From: Muribaculaceae bacterium
GTDB lineage: Bacteria > Bacteroidota > Bacteroidia > Bacteroidales > Muribaculaceae
Reading direction: 5' to 3'
Assembly: GCA_017964485.1 (NCBI GenBank)
Contig: JAGCRW010000067.1
Span: 1-64,000 of the forward strand
DNA length: 64,000 nucleotides
Below, piece after piece: positions 23,723 to 31,888 of the stretch. The position numbers and the translations under genes were made by a program. Positions within the stretch are counted from its first letter, which is position 1. Each line of letters opens with the position of its first letter. Below the pieces are notes generated by a model. The model was given only the letters and a program-made list of their open reading frames with translations, did no database searches and was not told the DNA's origin.

Positions 23723-24819
23723 CGCTGTAAGTATTTAGTGATTATTTCTTCTATTTTCTCTGCCATCTGCATTTCGTTGAAATGAGATTTAACGTATGCT
23801 TGATTTTTCTCACCCATCTGCCTTAGTTCGGTATCGCTCAAAGAGCACATTTTCTCTATGCTTAACGCCATTGAATCAATATCTTCGGGCTCAACAGCTA
23901 TTACTCCTGGCGTCTCATCAATGTAGTCGGCAGTCGAGGTAGTGCAGGTCACAATCATGGGCTTTGCCATCGCCATCGACTGTAGAATAGTCATTTGACC
24001 ATAAGAGTACATATATTCGGGTAATGGCACTATTACAGCTGTGCAGCGATGAGTGATACTCATAAGTTCGGCGATAGGAATCTTTCCCGAGAACTCTATG
24101 CTGGGGCAGTCCTTGTATTGCTCTTTAAGGCTGTCATCTCCCACGATGCGCAGACGGTAATCGCCCACATCAGCTTTTTTCCACGCCTCGCACAGAGTCT
24201 TGTAGTCGCGCTTGGCATAACCCACGCTCAGCAATATGTGCTCGCGATGTTCATCAAACTCTCCACTCTCCACTCTTCCCTCTCCACTAAAGAAATTGAA
24301 ATCGGTGCCAAAGGGCACAAAGTGAGTTTTTTTGTAAAGATTTTGGTAATGCTCTTTGTAAAGCTCAAGTTGCCGTGACGAGTGCACTATTATCACTGGT
24401 GACTTGCGCAGCGCAAAACGGATAAGCGGTGTCTCATAACGGTTTATCCTTGCTCCGTTCAGTCCGCCAATGTCAAACATCACATGCAATGGTTTCTTGC
24501 GGGCAAATGATGCAAGCAGTTCATAGACAAGTCCGCTCTGCGCGCCATGCGAGAGCACCACGTCATATCGGTTGCGTCGTGCGAATGCCTTGATTGGTTG
24601 AGAGATATAGAATTTAATTTTGTGTTCTACCTTGCGCCACCAGTTTTCCTGTCCTATGTCGAGAACGTCGACAACAGGTTGTTCTTTGAAATGCTTGAAA
24701 AACCAATAAGGCATTCCTTCCACACATTTGTCTGGCGCTTGCAACGAGGCGTCATCTTTTTCAAGACGAGCTACTCTCCAGTTGGGAATGAATAATATTT
24801 TCAATGCCTTATTCTCCAT
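23719..24819 (-). CDS. Family 4 glycosyltransferase with repeat-derived linker
   Basis: GT-B fold transferase of 366 residues with the N-terminal acceptor domain and C-terminal nucleotide-sugar domain (ILLSVGYAKRDYKTLCEAW, then MAMAKPMIVTCTTS and EPEDIDSMA). Between them, at about residues 173-187, the sequence GEGRVESGEFDEHREH is encoded by GTGGAGAG-type repeats that resemble the spacer repeat at 43452-43474. This suggests an intergenic repeat inserted in frame at the flexible inter-domain joint. It is the first gene of the minus-strand unit, with a -7 box (TACTTTTG) only 12 bases ahead of the ATG. Confidence 0.9.
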   Translation of the reverse strand: MENKALKILFIPNWRVARLEKDDASLQAPDKCVEGMPYWFFKHFKEQPVVDVLDIGQENWWRKVEHKIKFYISQPIKAFARRNRYDVVLSHGAQSGLVYELLASFARKKPLHVMFDIGGLNGARINRYETPLIRFALRKSPVIIVHSSRQLELYKEHYQNLYKKTHFVPFGTDFNFFSGEGRVESGEFDEHREHILLSVGYAKRDYKTLCEAWKKADVGDYRLRIVGDDSLKEQYKDCPSIEFSGKIPIAELMSITHRCTAVIVPLPEYMYSYGQMTILQSMAMAKPMIVTCTTSTADYIDETPGVIAVEPEDIDSMALSIEKMCSLSDTELRQMGEKNQAYVKSHFNEMQMAEKIEEIITKYLQR

Positions 24820-24830
24820 TTTTCAATGTG

Positions 24831-24932
24831 CAAAAGTAATAAAAATACTTGCATTTTTGACTCTTTTCTTTCACTAAAGATTAACAAAAAGGAAATTTAT
24901 CTTTTCGCAACGAGAAAAAATAAGTAATTTTG
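24831..24932. promoter_or_regulatory. Divergent promoter region
   Basis: A minus-strand -7 box TACTTTTG (24831-24838) faces the GT4 gene starting at 24819. A plus-strand -7 box TAATTTTG (24925-24932) faces the interrupted GT4 gene starting at 24950. Both imply very short leaders. Confidence 0.55.
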
Positions 24933-24949
24933 TGCGATATTAAGAAAAG

Positions 24950-26257
24950 ATGAAGAAGCGCATACTCATAGCAAACAAGTTTTACTACCCTCGTGGTGGC
25001 GACTGCATTGTGGCGATGAACCTGGAGCGGATGCTCAAGGAGCAAGGCCATGAGGTGGCTGTCTTTGCCATGCAATATCCCGAGAATATTGACTCGGGGT
25101 GGAACAATTACTATCCTTCGCAAGTGGATTTCGCAGGTTCTTTAGGCAATAAGTTGAAAGCTGCCAAGCGTCTTATGGGATGGGGCGACATCAAGCAAGC
25201 GTTCAACAAGATTCTTGACGATTTCAAGCCCGACATCGTGCACCTGCACAACATCCATTCCTATCTGTCGCCAGTGTTGGCACAACTTGCCAAGAAGCGT
25301 GGGTGCAAGGTGGTATGGACGCTGCACGACTACAAGCTCGTGTGTCCTTCCTATGCTTGCCTGCTCAACGAGAAACCTTGTGAACGTTGCATAGGGCACA
25401 GCAAGACTCATGTGCTCAAGAACCGATGCATGAAGGGCAGCCTTGCAGCTAGTGCTATGGCTTGGCTCGAGGCGCAAAAGTGGAAACGCAATAAGCTTGA
25501 AGAAGTTACCGACGCTTTCATCTGCCCTAGCGAGTTCATGGCTAGCAAAATGAAGAAGGATGGCTTCAATCCAGAGAAACTTCATGTGGTGTGCAACCAC
25601 ATCGACCCCGAGAAGCTTGAATCAATGCACAATGCAGCCACCCCCTCGCTTGATTTGTTATCTGCGGAGTCAAGGAGTAGAGGAGAATAAATAATAAAAA
25701 CTCCGCAACTCCCTAACTCCGTAGACCTAAATAACGGTGACTCCAAAGCGATTCCAAATCGTGAAGACTACTACGTCTATGTGGGGCGGCTATCGCCCGA
25801 GAAGGGTGTGGAAACGCTGCTCGATGTGGCATCAAAATTGCCTTTCACTCTTAAAATCGCTGGCGACGGACCGATGCTCGATCAGTTAAAGCAGCGATAT
25901 TCCGAAAACCATAATATTGAGTTTTGTGGAAGATTAGATGCTAGGCAAGTGGCAGAGCTGCTATGCAAGGCACGCTTCTCGGTAATGCCAAGTGAGTGTT
26001 ACGACAATAACCCGCTTGGAGTCATTGAATCGCTGTGCGCCGGCACGCCTGTGGTGGGAGCGCGCATTGGAGGCATACCAGAGCTCCTTGACGAAAACAA
26101 CGGCATGGCCTTCACCTCGGGAGACAGAAATGAACTTGCTCACGCTATCAAAGCGGCATTTGAAAAGAAATGGGACAACAATGCCATTAAAGATGTGGCA
26201 ATCAGTGATTTCTCGGCCGAAAAGCACCTTCGCTTGATAGAAGAAATTTACCAATAA
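24950..26257 (+). pseudogene. Family 4 glycosyltransferase interrupted by a repeat-borne stop
   Basis: An N-terminal GT-B domain (24950-25690; KRILIANKFYYPRGGDCIVA, IVHLHNIHSYLSP) and a C-terminal domain (about 25770-26257; VYVGRLSPEKGVETLLDVA, MPSECYDNNPLGVIESLC) are in the same frame. They are separated by a single TAA at 25688-25690. The joint contains a TGCACAATGCA piece and a ~65-base imperfect hairpin (25661-25725). Both resemble intergenic repeats. Without the insertion the protein would be a normal GT4 of ~410 residues. It may be dead, or the halves may be translated separately (GTG at 25781). A sequencing error is less likely given the repeat. Confidence 0.85.
25661..25725. repeat. 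Imperfect hairpin inserted in a glycosyltransferase linker
   Basis: TCTGCGGAGTCAAGGAGTAG (25661-25680 and on) is an imperfect inverted copy of the segment ending at 25725 (its complement starts TCTACGGAGTTAGGGAGT). They flank an A/T-only loop that holds the in-frame TAA. Confidence 0.7.
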
Positions 26258-26278
26258 TCTAAAATACCAAAATTATTT

Positions 26279-26310
26279 TTTGGCTTATAGCCGTTTTTCT
26301 TGTAACTTTG
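26279..26310 (+). promoter_or_regulatory. Bacteroidetes-type promoter
   Basis: TTTG at 26279-26282 and TAACTTTG at 26303-26310 with a 20-base spacer. It drives the radical SAM gene with a leader of about 125 bases. Confidence 0.7.
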
Positions 26311-26443
26311 CACGCTCTTTTGGCAGAACAGAGTTTTGTCAAAAAGATGATTGTGGATAATTATTTATGTAGTCAGGTACAATAAATAATTACTCCATAA
26401 GTTATTTATATAGTTATAATTTACACGCGCGATAAATTTTTAG

Positions 26444-27451
26444 ATGAAAAATACTGTTCAAGGCAGTCTCATCACAACTTTCAGGTGCAACGCCAAGTGT
26501 AACATGTGTAACATTTGGAAGTTCCCTACCAAACCCGAGGAGGAGATTGATCCCTCCTACTATGAAAAGTTGCCAGCGGGACTGCGCATTAATATAACGG
26601 GTGGTGAAGCTACCATCCGCAAAGACATAGACAAGATTTTCGAGATTTTGTACCCGAAATCGGCTCTGCTGGAGCTGAGCACTAACGGCTACAATACCGA
26701 GAAAATTGTGGAGCTTGCCAACAAATACCCTAAAATCCTGATACGCGTGAGCGTAGAGGGACTGCCTAAAATCAACGACACCAAGCGCGGACTGGTCAAC
26801 GGCTTTGACCATGCACTGCGCACTATCCTCGAGTTGAAGAAGACCAAGTGTAAGAACATTGGCTTCTCGGTGGTGATTTCGCCCGACAACTACAAGGATC
26901 TCGTGTGGCTCTATGAGCTGTGCGTGGCTCTTGATGTGGAGCTGGGAAACTCGGCGGTACATAACTCATGGTATTTCCACAAGGATGACAACGAGATTGT
27001 GAGCGAGGAAGCCCTCAAGCAGCATGAGCTCTTTGTAAAGGCAATGCTCACCAGCAAGCGCCGTCACCTCAAAGACCGCCTCAAGGACTATGGTCGTGCA
27101 TTCTTCAACCGCTCTATCCATCGCCGTCTGCGCGGCGACGAGGCAGGCTATCGTCCTGCCTGTGGCGCGTTGACCGATTTCTTCTTCATCGACCCATGGG
27201 GCAATGTGTCGCCCTGCAACGGCTCGGGCGAGGAGTGGATTATGGGCAACATCAAGGAGCAGAGTTTTGAGGAAATCATGAACAGCGACAAGGCTAAAGA
27301 GGCTCTCAAGAAGGTGCAGGAGTGTGACCGCAACTGCGCATTTGTCGTTACCGAGCGTCACGACATGGTGCGTCGCCCGTGGATTCCTATCAAGTGGGTT
27401 ATCAAGAACAAGTGGCGCATTCGCCGCGGCAAAGACATATGCTGGGACTAA
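26444..27451 (+). CDS. Radical SAM enzyme with SPASM-like C-terminus
   Basis: Protein of 335 residues. Cys15, Cys19 and Cys22 (CNAKCNMC) form the radical SAM iron-sulfur motif, and INITGGEATIRKDI is the SAM-binding GGE block. Near the C-terminus PACGALTDFFFIDPWGNVSPCNGSGEEW and ECDRNC supply extra cysteines, as in SPASM proteins that hold auxiliary clusters. It lies 21 bases before a GT4 gene, within the exopolysaccharide locus. A role in modifying a sugar, lipid carrier or peptide decoration of the polymer is possible. The substrate cannot be read from the sequence. Confidence 0.88.
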   Translation: MKNTVQGSLITTFRCNAKCNMCNIWKFPTKPEEEIDPSYYEKLPAGLRINITGGEATIRKDIDKIFEILYPKSALLELSTNGYNTEKIVELANKYPKILIRVSVEGLPKINDTKRGLVNGFDHALRTILELKKTKCKNIGFSVVISPDNYKDLVWLYELCVALDVELGNSAVHNSWYFHKDDNEIVSEEALKQHELFVKAMLTSKRRHLKDRLKDYGRAFFNRSIHRRLRGDEAGYRPACGALTDFFFIDPWGNVSPCNGSGEEWIMGNIKEQSFEEIMNSDKAKEALKKVQECDRNCAFVVTERHDMVRRPWIPIKWVIKNKWRIRRGKDICWD

Positions 27452-27472
27452 TAAATTGACTGTTACGGTGGC

Positions 27473-28555
27473 ATGAAGACGATATCGGTAATAGGCGTTA
27501 GAGGTTTTCCTGGTGTTCAGGGTGGTGTGGAGATGCACTGCGAGAATATCTACACCCGTATGCACAAGGATTACCGTTTGCGCGTTTATCGCCGCAAGCC
27601 CTATCTCACCGAGGTGTCGGCCCGCAAGTACAAGAACATCGAGTATGTTGATCTGCCTTCTACCCGCATCAAGGGCCTTGAGGCGGTGATTCACACTTTC
27701 CTTGCCGCCATTCACATCATCTTCCACCGTCCCGATGCTGTGCACATCCACAACATTGGGCCGGGCATGTTTTCCCCGCTCATTAAATTGTTCCGCATTC
27801 CCATCATCCTTACTTACCACAGCCCTAACTACGAGCACAAGAAGTGGGGAAGGCTAAGTAGGGCAATCTTAAAAATATCGGAGAAAATCTCCCTGAGCTG
27901 CGCCAGCAAGATAATCTTTGTCAACAGCTTCCAGCGAGAGAAACTTGGAGAGAAAGTGCTGGCGAAGTCGGTATTTATCCCTAATGGCATCAACAAGACC
28001 AAGATAGGACGAAGCACGGGTGTGCTTCGCCGCCTGGAGATAGAGCCGCGCAACTTCATTCTCTCGGTGGGAAGGCTCACGCCCGAAAAAGGTTTTGAGT
28101 ATCTGGTTGAAGCGGTCAACAAGCTCGACGAGGTGGAGCATTTGGTGATTGCAGGTGCCAGTGACCACGACACCAGCTATTTCAAGATGCTCAAGCAGCT
28201 TGATGTCAATGAAAAGGTGATTTTCACTGGTTTTGCCCAAGGTGAGGACTTGCGACAGCTCTATAGCCACGCGCGTCTTTATGTGCTGTCGTCGGTGAAC
28301 GAGGGTTTTCCTTTGGTGCTGCTTGAGGCCATGAGTTACCAGCTGCCGCTGGTGGTGACCGACATTCCTGCCAGCCACCTTATTAAACTTCCCGAGGACA
28401 ACTACGTGGAAGTCGCCAACAGCGATGCTCTCGCCGAAGGCATTAAAAATGCTCTTACTAAGGATTTTGAACTACAACACTACGACCTGAGGGAATACAA
28501 CTGGGACAGCATCGCCAAGCAGACGCTCGATGTGTATAAGCAGGTGGTGAAATAA
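27473..28555 (+). CDS. Family 4 glycosyltransferase
   Basis: GT-B transferase of 360 residues. The N-terminal domain begins ISVIGVRGFPGVQGGVE, a start I associate with DUF1972/rhamnosyltransferase-like GT4 proteins. The C-terminal domain has ILSVGRLTPEKGFEYLVEA, then SSVNEGFPLVLLEAMSYQLPLVVTD with the EGFP-x7-E donor-binding motif. It appears intact and unaffected by spacer repeats. It follows the radical SAM gene closely and probably adds one sugar of the repeat unit. Confidence 0.93.
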   Translation: MKTISVIGVRGFPGVQGGVEMHCENIYTRMHKDYRLRVYRRKPYLTEVSARKYKNIEYVDLPSTRIKGLEAVIHTFLAAIHIIFHRPDAVHIHNIGPGMFSPLIKLFRIPIILTYHSPNYEHKKWGRLSRAILKISEKISLSCASKIIFVNSFQREKLGEKVLAKSVFIPNGINKTKIGRSTGVLRRLEIEPRNFILSVGRLTPEKGFEYLVEAVNKLDEVEHLVIAGASDHDTSYFKMLKQLDVNEKVIFTGFAQGEDLRQLYSHARLYVLSSVNEGFPLVLLEAMSYQLPLVVTDIPASHLIKLPEDNYVEVANSDALAEGIKNALTKDFELQHYDLREYNWDSIAKQTLDVYKQVVK

Positions 28556-28588
28556 TAGCATTAGTTACTTTTAATCATATTTTTTGAT

Positions 28589-30358
28589 ATGAAAAGAATC
28601 TTTAGCCATATTTGTATATTGTTGGTGGCACTATCTAGTTTTATTGCCAGTGCGCTTGATATCCCCAAGGGTACGTTTTATTTCAACAATAAACTCACAA
28701 AATACTCCACAGTGAAGTTTGTTTATGGAAACTATTATACCCCCGAGAGTTATGTCATGACAATGACTAATGAGGTCGACAGTCTTTGGAGCATCACCAT
28801 ACCCGAGACTGTAACAGGTATGGACTGCTATTGCTTTGTCGAGACTTCGCTCGCCGATGGACTTTACAACGAGACTCCTTCTAACATAATTAACCAAATT
28901 ATTTCGCAAAACGGAAAGCACACCACTACTTTCAACATCCCCATTCCGGAGGGGTGGGTGTTCACACCAACCGGGGGCAATAATTGGACATCGGGAATTT
29001 GGTTGAGGCTCGGTGTACCGTTATCCTACTCTGGTACTTTGCCTGTGATGTTCATCAACACCGAGGACTCTATACCCATAACTTCTAGAGATGAATACAT
29101 TTATGCCGAATATTATATTGACAACATGGGCATAGAGGGCATCGACAATGTGGGGGCAGCCGACGCCCCGCAACTGTTGGAGATTAGAGGGCGCGGAAAC
29201 TACTCATGGGAATACTACGACAAGAAACCTTACCGTCTCAAACTCGACAAAAAGACAGCATTGTTGGGCATGAAACGCAATAAGCATTGGGCGTTGATAG
29301 CCAATGCTGATGACTATCTGGGTTTCTTGCGCCATACCGTAGGATATGAGTTGAGTAGGCAATTGGGGCTTGCATGGACACCGTCGCAGCAACCAGTAGA
29401 AGTGGTACTCAATGGTGACTACATTGGGCTTTATATGCTAACCGAGACAATACGCGTTGAGCCTGACCGTGTAAATGTATTAAAGCAAGCCGACTATGAG
29501 ACCGACAGCACCCAGATTACTGGTGGGTGGCTAGTTGAAATTGACAATTATTATGAAGAGGAGCAAATTCACACTGTTGAAAGCAATGGGCAAGGTCTTT
29601 TTTTGACTTACAAGTCGCCCGAGTACCTGAGCGACGAGCAGCGAACCTATCTCACAGACTTAATTCATACTGTAGACTCCACAATCTATGTCACCGACAA
29701 GACCAACAATAGTTGGGAGACATATATAGACCCTGATACATTAGCATGCTTTTACATCGTGCAAGAGTTGCTCGACGACACTGAGGGGTTCCATGGCAGC
29801 TGCTTCTGGCATAAGGAGAACGGTGACAGCACGAAAATCATGTTCGGGCCTGTGTGGGACTTTGGCATGGCTTTCATTCGCGGTTGCACCGATAAGTTTA
29901 TTTACGAGGATACTACATCTACACAGACATGGATTGGTGAAATCGCCAAATTCCCGCATTTCCAGCAAATGGTGAAGAAGCACTGGCGACGCTATGTTTC
30001 GCAAAATTACAAGGAGAAGACCGAAAGCTTTATTGATAATTTTATTGATCAGATTCATCAAGCGGCTATTTATGATGCATTAAGGTGGCCAGATTATGGT
30101 AATGCTGAAATTATTTATGACCGCGACCTCTTCAAGAGCTATTTTAACAGCAAATATAACTGGCTCGATGAACAGTGGAGTGTACCTGAAGGCGACGTGA
30201 ATTGCGACGGAACTGTAACTGCCTACGATGTCACAGCCATCTATAATTATCTCCTCAATGGCGATGACACATTCCTAATCACTAGTGATGTAAACAACGA
30301 CGGCGACATAACCGCCGCCGACATAACTGCACTCTACGATATCCTGCTCGGAAACTAA
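28589..30358 (+). CDS. Exported CotH-like protein with dockerin-type repeats
   Basis: Protein of 589 residues with a signal peptide (cleavage near IASALDIP). A ~180-residue beta-rich N-terminal part is followed by a CotH kinase-like domain: LEIRGRGNYSWEYYDKKPYRLKL, then KHWALIANADDYLGFLRHT and the catalytic-type GPVWDFGMAF. The C-terminus has two dockerin type I-like calcium repeats, each starting DVN-x-DG and ending in a helix (GDVNCDGTVTAYDVTAIYNY; SDVNNDGDITAADITALYDI). CotH family members phosphorylate proteins in spores. Here the protein ends the exopolysaccharide locus 33 bases after a glycosyltransferase gene. No cohesin gene is in the window. Confidence 0.9.
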   Translation: MKRIFSHICILLVALSSFIASALDIPKGTFYFNNKLTKYSTVKFVYGNYYTPESYVMTMTNEVDSLWSITIPETVTGMDCYCFVETSLADGLYNETPSNIINQIISQNGKHTTTFNIPIPEGWVFTPTGGNNWTSGIWLRLGVPLSYSGTLPVMFINTEDSIPITSRDEYIYAEYYIDNMGIEGIDNVGAADAPQLLEIRGRGNYSWEYYDKKPYRLKLDKKTALLGMKRNKHWALIANADDYLGFLRHTVGYELSRQLGLAWTPSQQPVEVVLNGDYIGLYMLTETIRVEPDRVNVLKQADYETDSTQITGGWLVEIDNYYEEEQIHTVESNGQGLFLTYKSPEYLSDEQRTYLTDLIHTVDSTIYVTDKTNNSWETYIDPDTLACFYIVQELLDDTEGFHGSCFWHKENGDSTKIMFGPVWDFGMAFIRGCTDKFIYEDTTSTQTWIGEIAKFPHFQQMVKKHWRRYVSQNYKEKTESFIDNFIDQIHQAAIYDALRWPDYGNAEIIYDRDLFKSYFNSKYNWLDEQWSVPEGDVNCDGTVTAYDVTAIYNYLLNGDDTFLITSDVNNDGDITAADITALYDILLGN

Positions 30359-30396
30359 ATCAATGCATATTGCATAGATGGTGTCTCATAATTAAA

Positions 30397-30565
30397 AAAC
30401 AACTGATTCTTCTGACAAGTCTGATTATTTGCAAAAGACAGTTATAGTTTTGTCAATCAGGATTTAGAAAATCAGAAAATTACATAAAATGCTCACGTTC
30501 GCAAGGCCTAGAACAAGTTCTGCTTTGACTCGCTTAATCGCATTTTTCAGATAATTCAGTTGTTT
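30397..30565 (-). mobile_element. 169-bp element with terminal inverted repeats, copy 2
   Basis: Opposite-orientation copy of the element at 5383-5551, with identical length. The ends are AAACAACTGATTCTTCTGA (30397-30415) and TCAGATAATTCAGTTGTTT (30547-30565). The inner block with TTTTGTCAATCAGGATTT is shared, while the central ~55 bases are unrelated to copy 1 and lack its hairpin. An eight-C tract follows at 30592-30599. The rest of the 274-base gap before ychF shows no gene. Confidence 0.65.
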
Positions 30566-30632
30566 ATAATAAAAAACTGTGTTTTGATACACCCCCCCCA
30601 TTAAGTTTTAGAGATATGTTTTGCGGTGCACA

Positions 30633-31733
30633 TTACACATTAAAGCGGAATACCACGATGTCGCCGTCTTGGAACACGTAGTCTTTGCCCTCGATGTGCA
30701 TCTTGCCCGCTTCTTTCACTGCCGCCTCGCTGCCGTAGTGGATAAAGTCCTCATATTTGATGATTTCGGCACGGATAAAGCCGCGCTCGAAGTCGGTGTG
30801 TATCACGCCAGCGCACTGCGGGGCTTTGCTGCCCTTGCGGTAGGTCCATGCGCGCACCTCCTTAGGTCCTGCGGTGAGGAAAGTCTCTAGGTCGAGCAAC
30901 TTGTAGGCAGCCTTGATTAGTCGGTTCACACCGCTCTCTTTCAGGCCTATTTCCTCGAGGAACATCTGGCGCTCCTCGTAGGTGTCGAGTTCGGCGATGT
31001 CGCTCTCGGTTTGTGCGGCTACAACTAGGATTTCGGCATTCTCGTCCTTCACTGCCTCGCGCACAGCGTCAACGTATTTGTTGCCGGTGACTGCGCTGGC
31101 GTCGTCAACGTTGCACACATAGAGCACTGGCTTGTTGGTCAAGAGGAACAGGTCGTGGGCCACTTTCTCCTCTTCCTTGTTTTCGAGCACCACGCTGCGC
31201 GCGCTCTTGCCCTGGGTGAGCACTTCCTGATAGCGCTTTAGTACCTCGTGCTGCACTTTGGCATCGCGGTCGCCAGCGGCGGCCATCTTTGCCACGCGAC
31301 TGATGCGGCCCTCGATAGTCTCCAAGTCACGCAGCTGCAGCTCGGTGTCAATTACCTCTTTGTCGCGCACAGGGTCAACGGTGCCGTCAACGTGGGTTAC
31401 ATTGTCATCGTCGAAGCAGCGCAGCACATGGATTATGGCGTCGGTCTCGCGTATGTTTGCCAGGAACTTGTTGCCAAGGCCCTCGCCACGGCTTGCGCCT
31501 TTCACAAGTCCGGCGATATCCACAATCTCCACCGTAGTGGGCACAATCTTGGCGGGATGCACCAGCTCGGCGAGCTTGTTGAGTCGCTCATCGGGAACGG
31601 TTATCACGCCCACGTTAGGCTCGATTGTACAGAAAGGGAAATTTGCCGATTGCGCCTTAGCGTTCGACAAGCAGTTAAACAAAGTTGACTTGCCCACATT
31701 AGGCAGTCCCACGATACCACATTGAAGTGCCAT
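30633..31733 (-). CDS. ychF: Obg-family ATPase/GTPase YchF
   Basis: Cytosolic P-loop NTPase of 366 residues, the family's normal length; it is associated with ribosomes and redox stress. The start MALQCGIVGLPNVGKSTLFN contains the P-loop, and DIAGLVKGASRGEGLGNKFL is the G3/switch region. NKPVLYVCNV occupies the G4 position, where YchF proteins favour ATP over GTP. A TGS domain ends the protein (IHTDFERGFIRAEII, DYVFQDGDIVVFRFNV). It has a minus-strand -7 box TATCTTTG at 31775-31782 and stands alone. Confidence 0.96.
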   Translation of the reverse strand: MALQCGIVGLPNVGKSTLFNCLSNAKAQSANFPFCTIEPNVGVITVPDERLNKLAELVHPAKIVPTTVEIVDIAGLVKGASRGEGLGNKFLANIRETDAIIHVLRCFDDDNVTHVDGTVDPVRDKEVIDTELQLRDLETIEGRISRVAKMAAAGDRDAKVQHEVLKRYQEVLTQGKSARSVVLENKEEEKVAHDLFLLTNKPVLYVCNVDDASAVTGNKYVDAVREAVKDENAEILVVAAQTESDIAELDTYEERQMFLEEIGLKESGVNRLIKAAYKLLDLETFLTAGPKEVRAWTYRKGSKAPQCAGVIHTDFERGFIRAEIIKYEDFIHYGSEAAVKEAGKMHIEGKDYVFQDGDIVVFRFNV

Positions 31734-31803
31734 ATTTATCTTGAGTTTTTAGAGTTCTTATCAAAAATCGAGTGCAAAGATACTAAAATAATTTCATTCG
31801 ATG

Positions 31804-31842
31804 CACACATTATGCATTATGAATTGTGCATTATGCATTAAT
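31804..31842. repeat. TGCATTATGAATTGTGCATTATGCATT repeat
   Basis: Largest copy of the TGCAT/ATAATGCA family in the window. It lies between ychF and the interrupted dipeptidase and is followed by an ACTTCTTACTTCCTACTTCT short-period patch (about 31861-31889). Confidence 0.6.
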
Positions 31843-31888
31843 CTTGCCGCGCCCACTTTTTACTTCTTACTTCTTACTTCCTACTTCT

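Noticed and set aside
16524..30358. Phage or integrated element as origin of the polysaccharide locus
   Set aside because: No integrase, attachment repeat or structural phage gene was seen, and base composition resembles the flanks apart from the spacer repeats.
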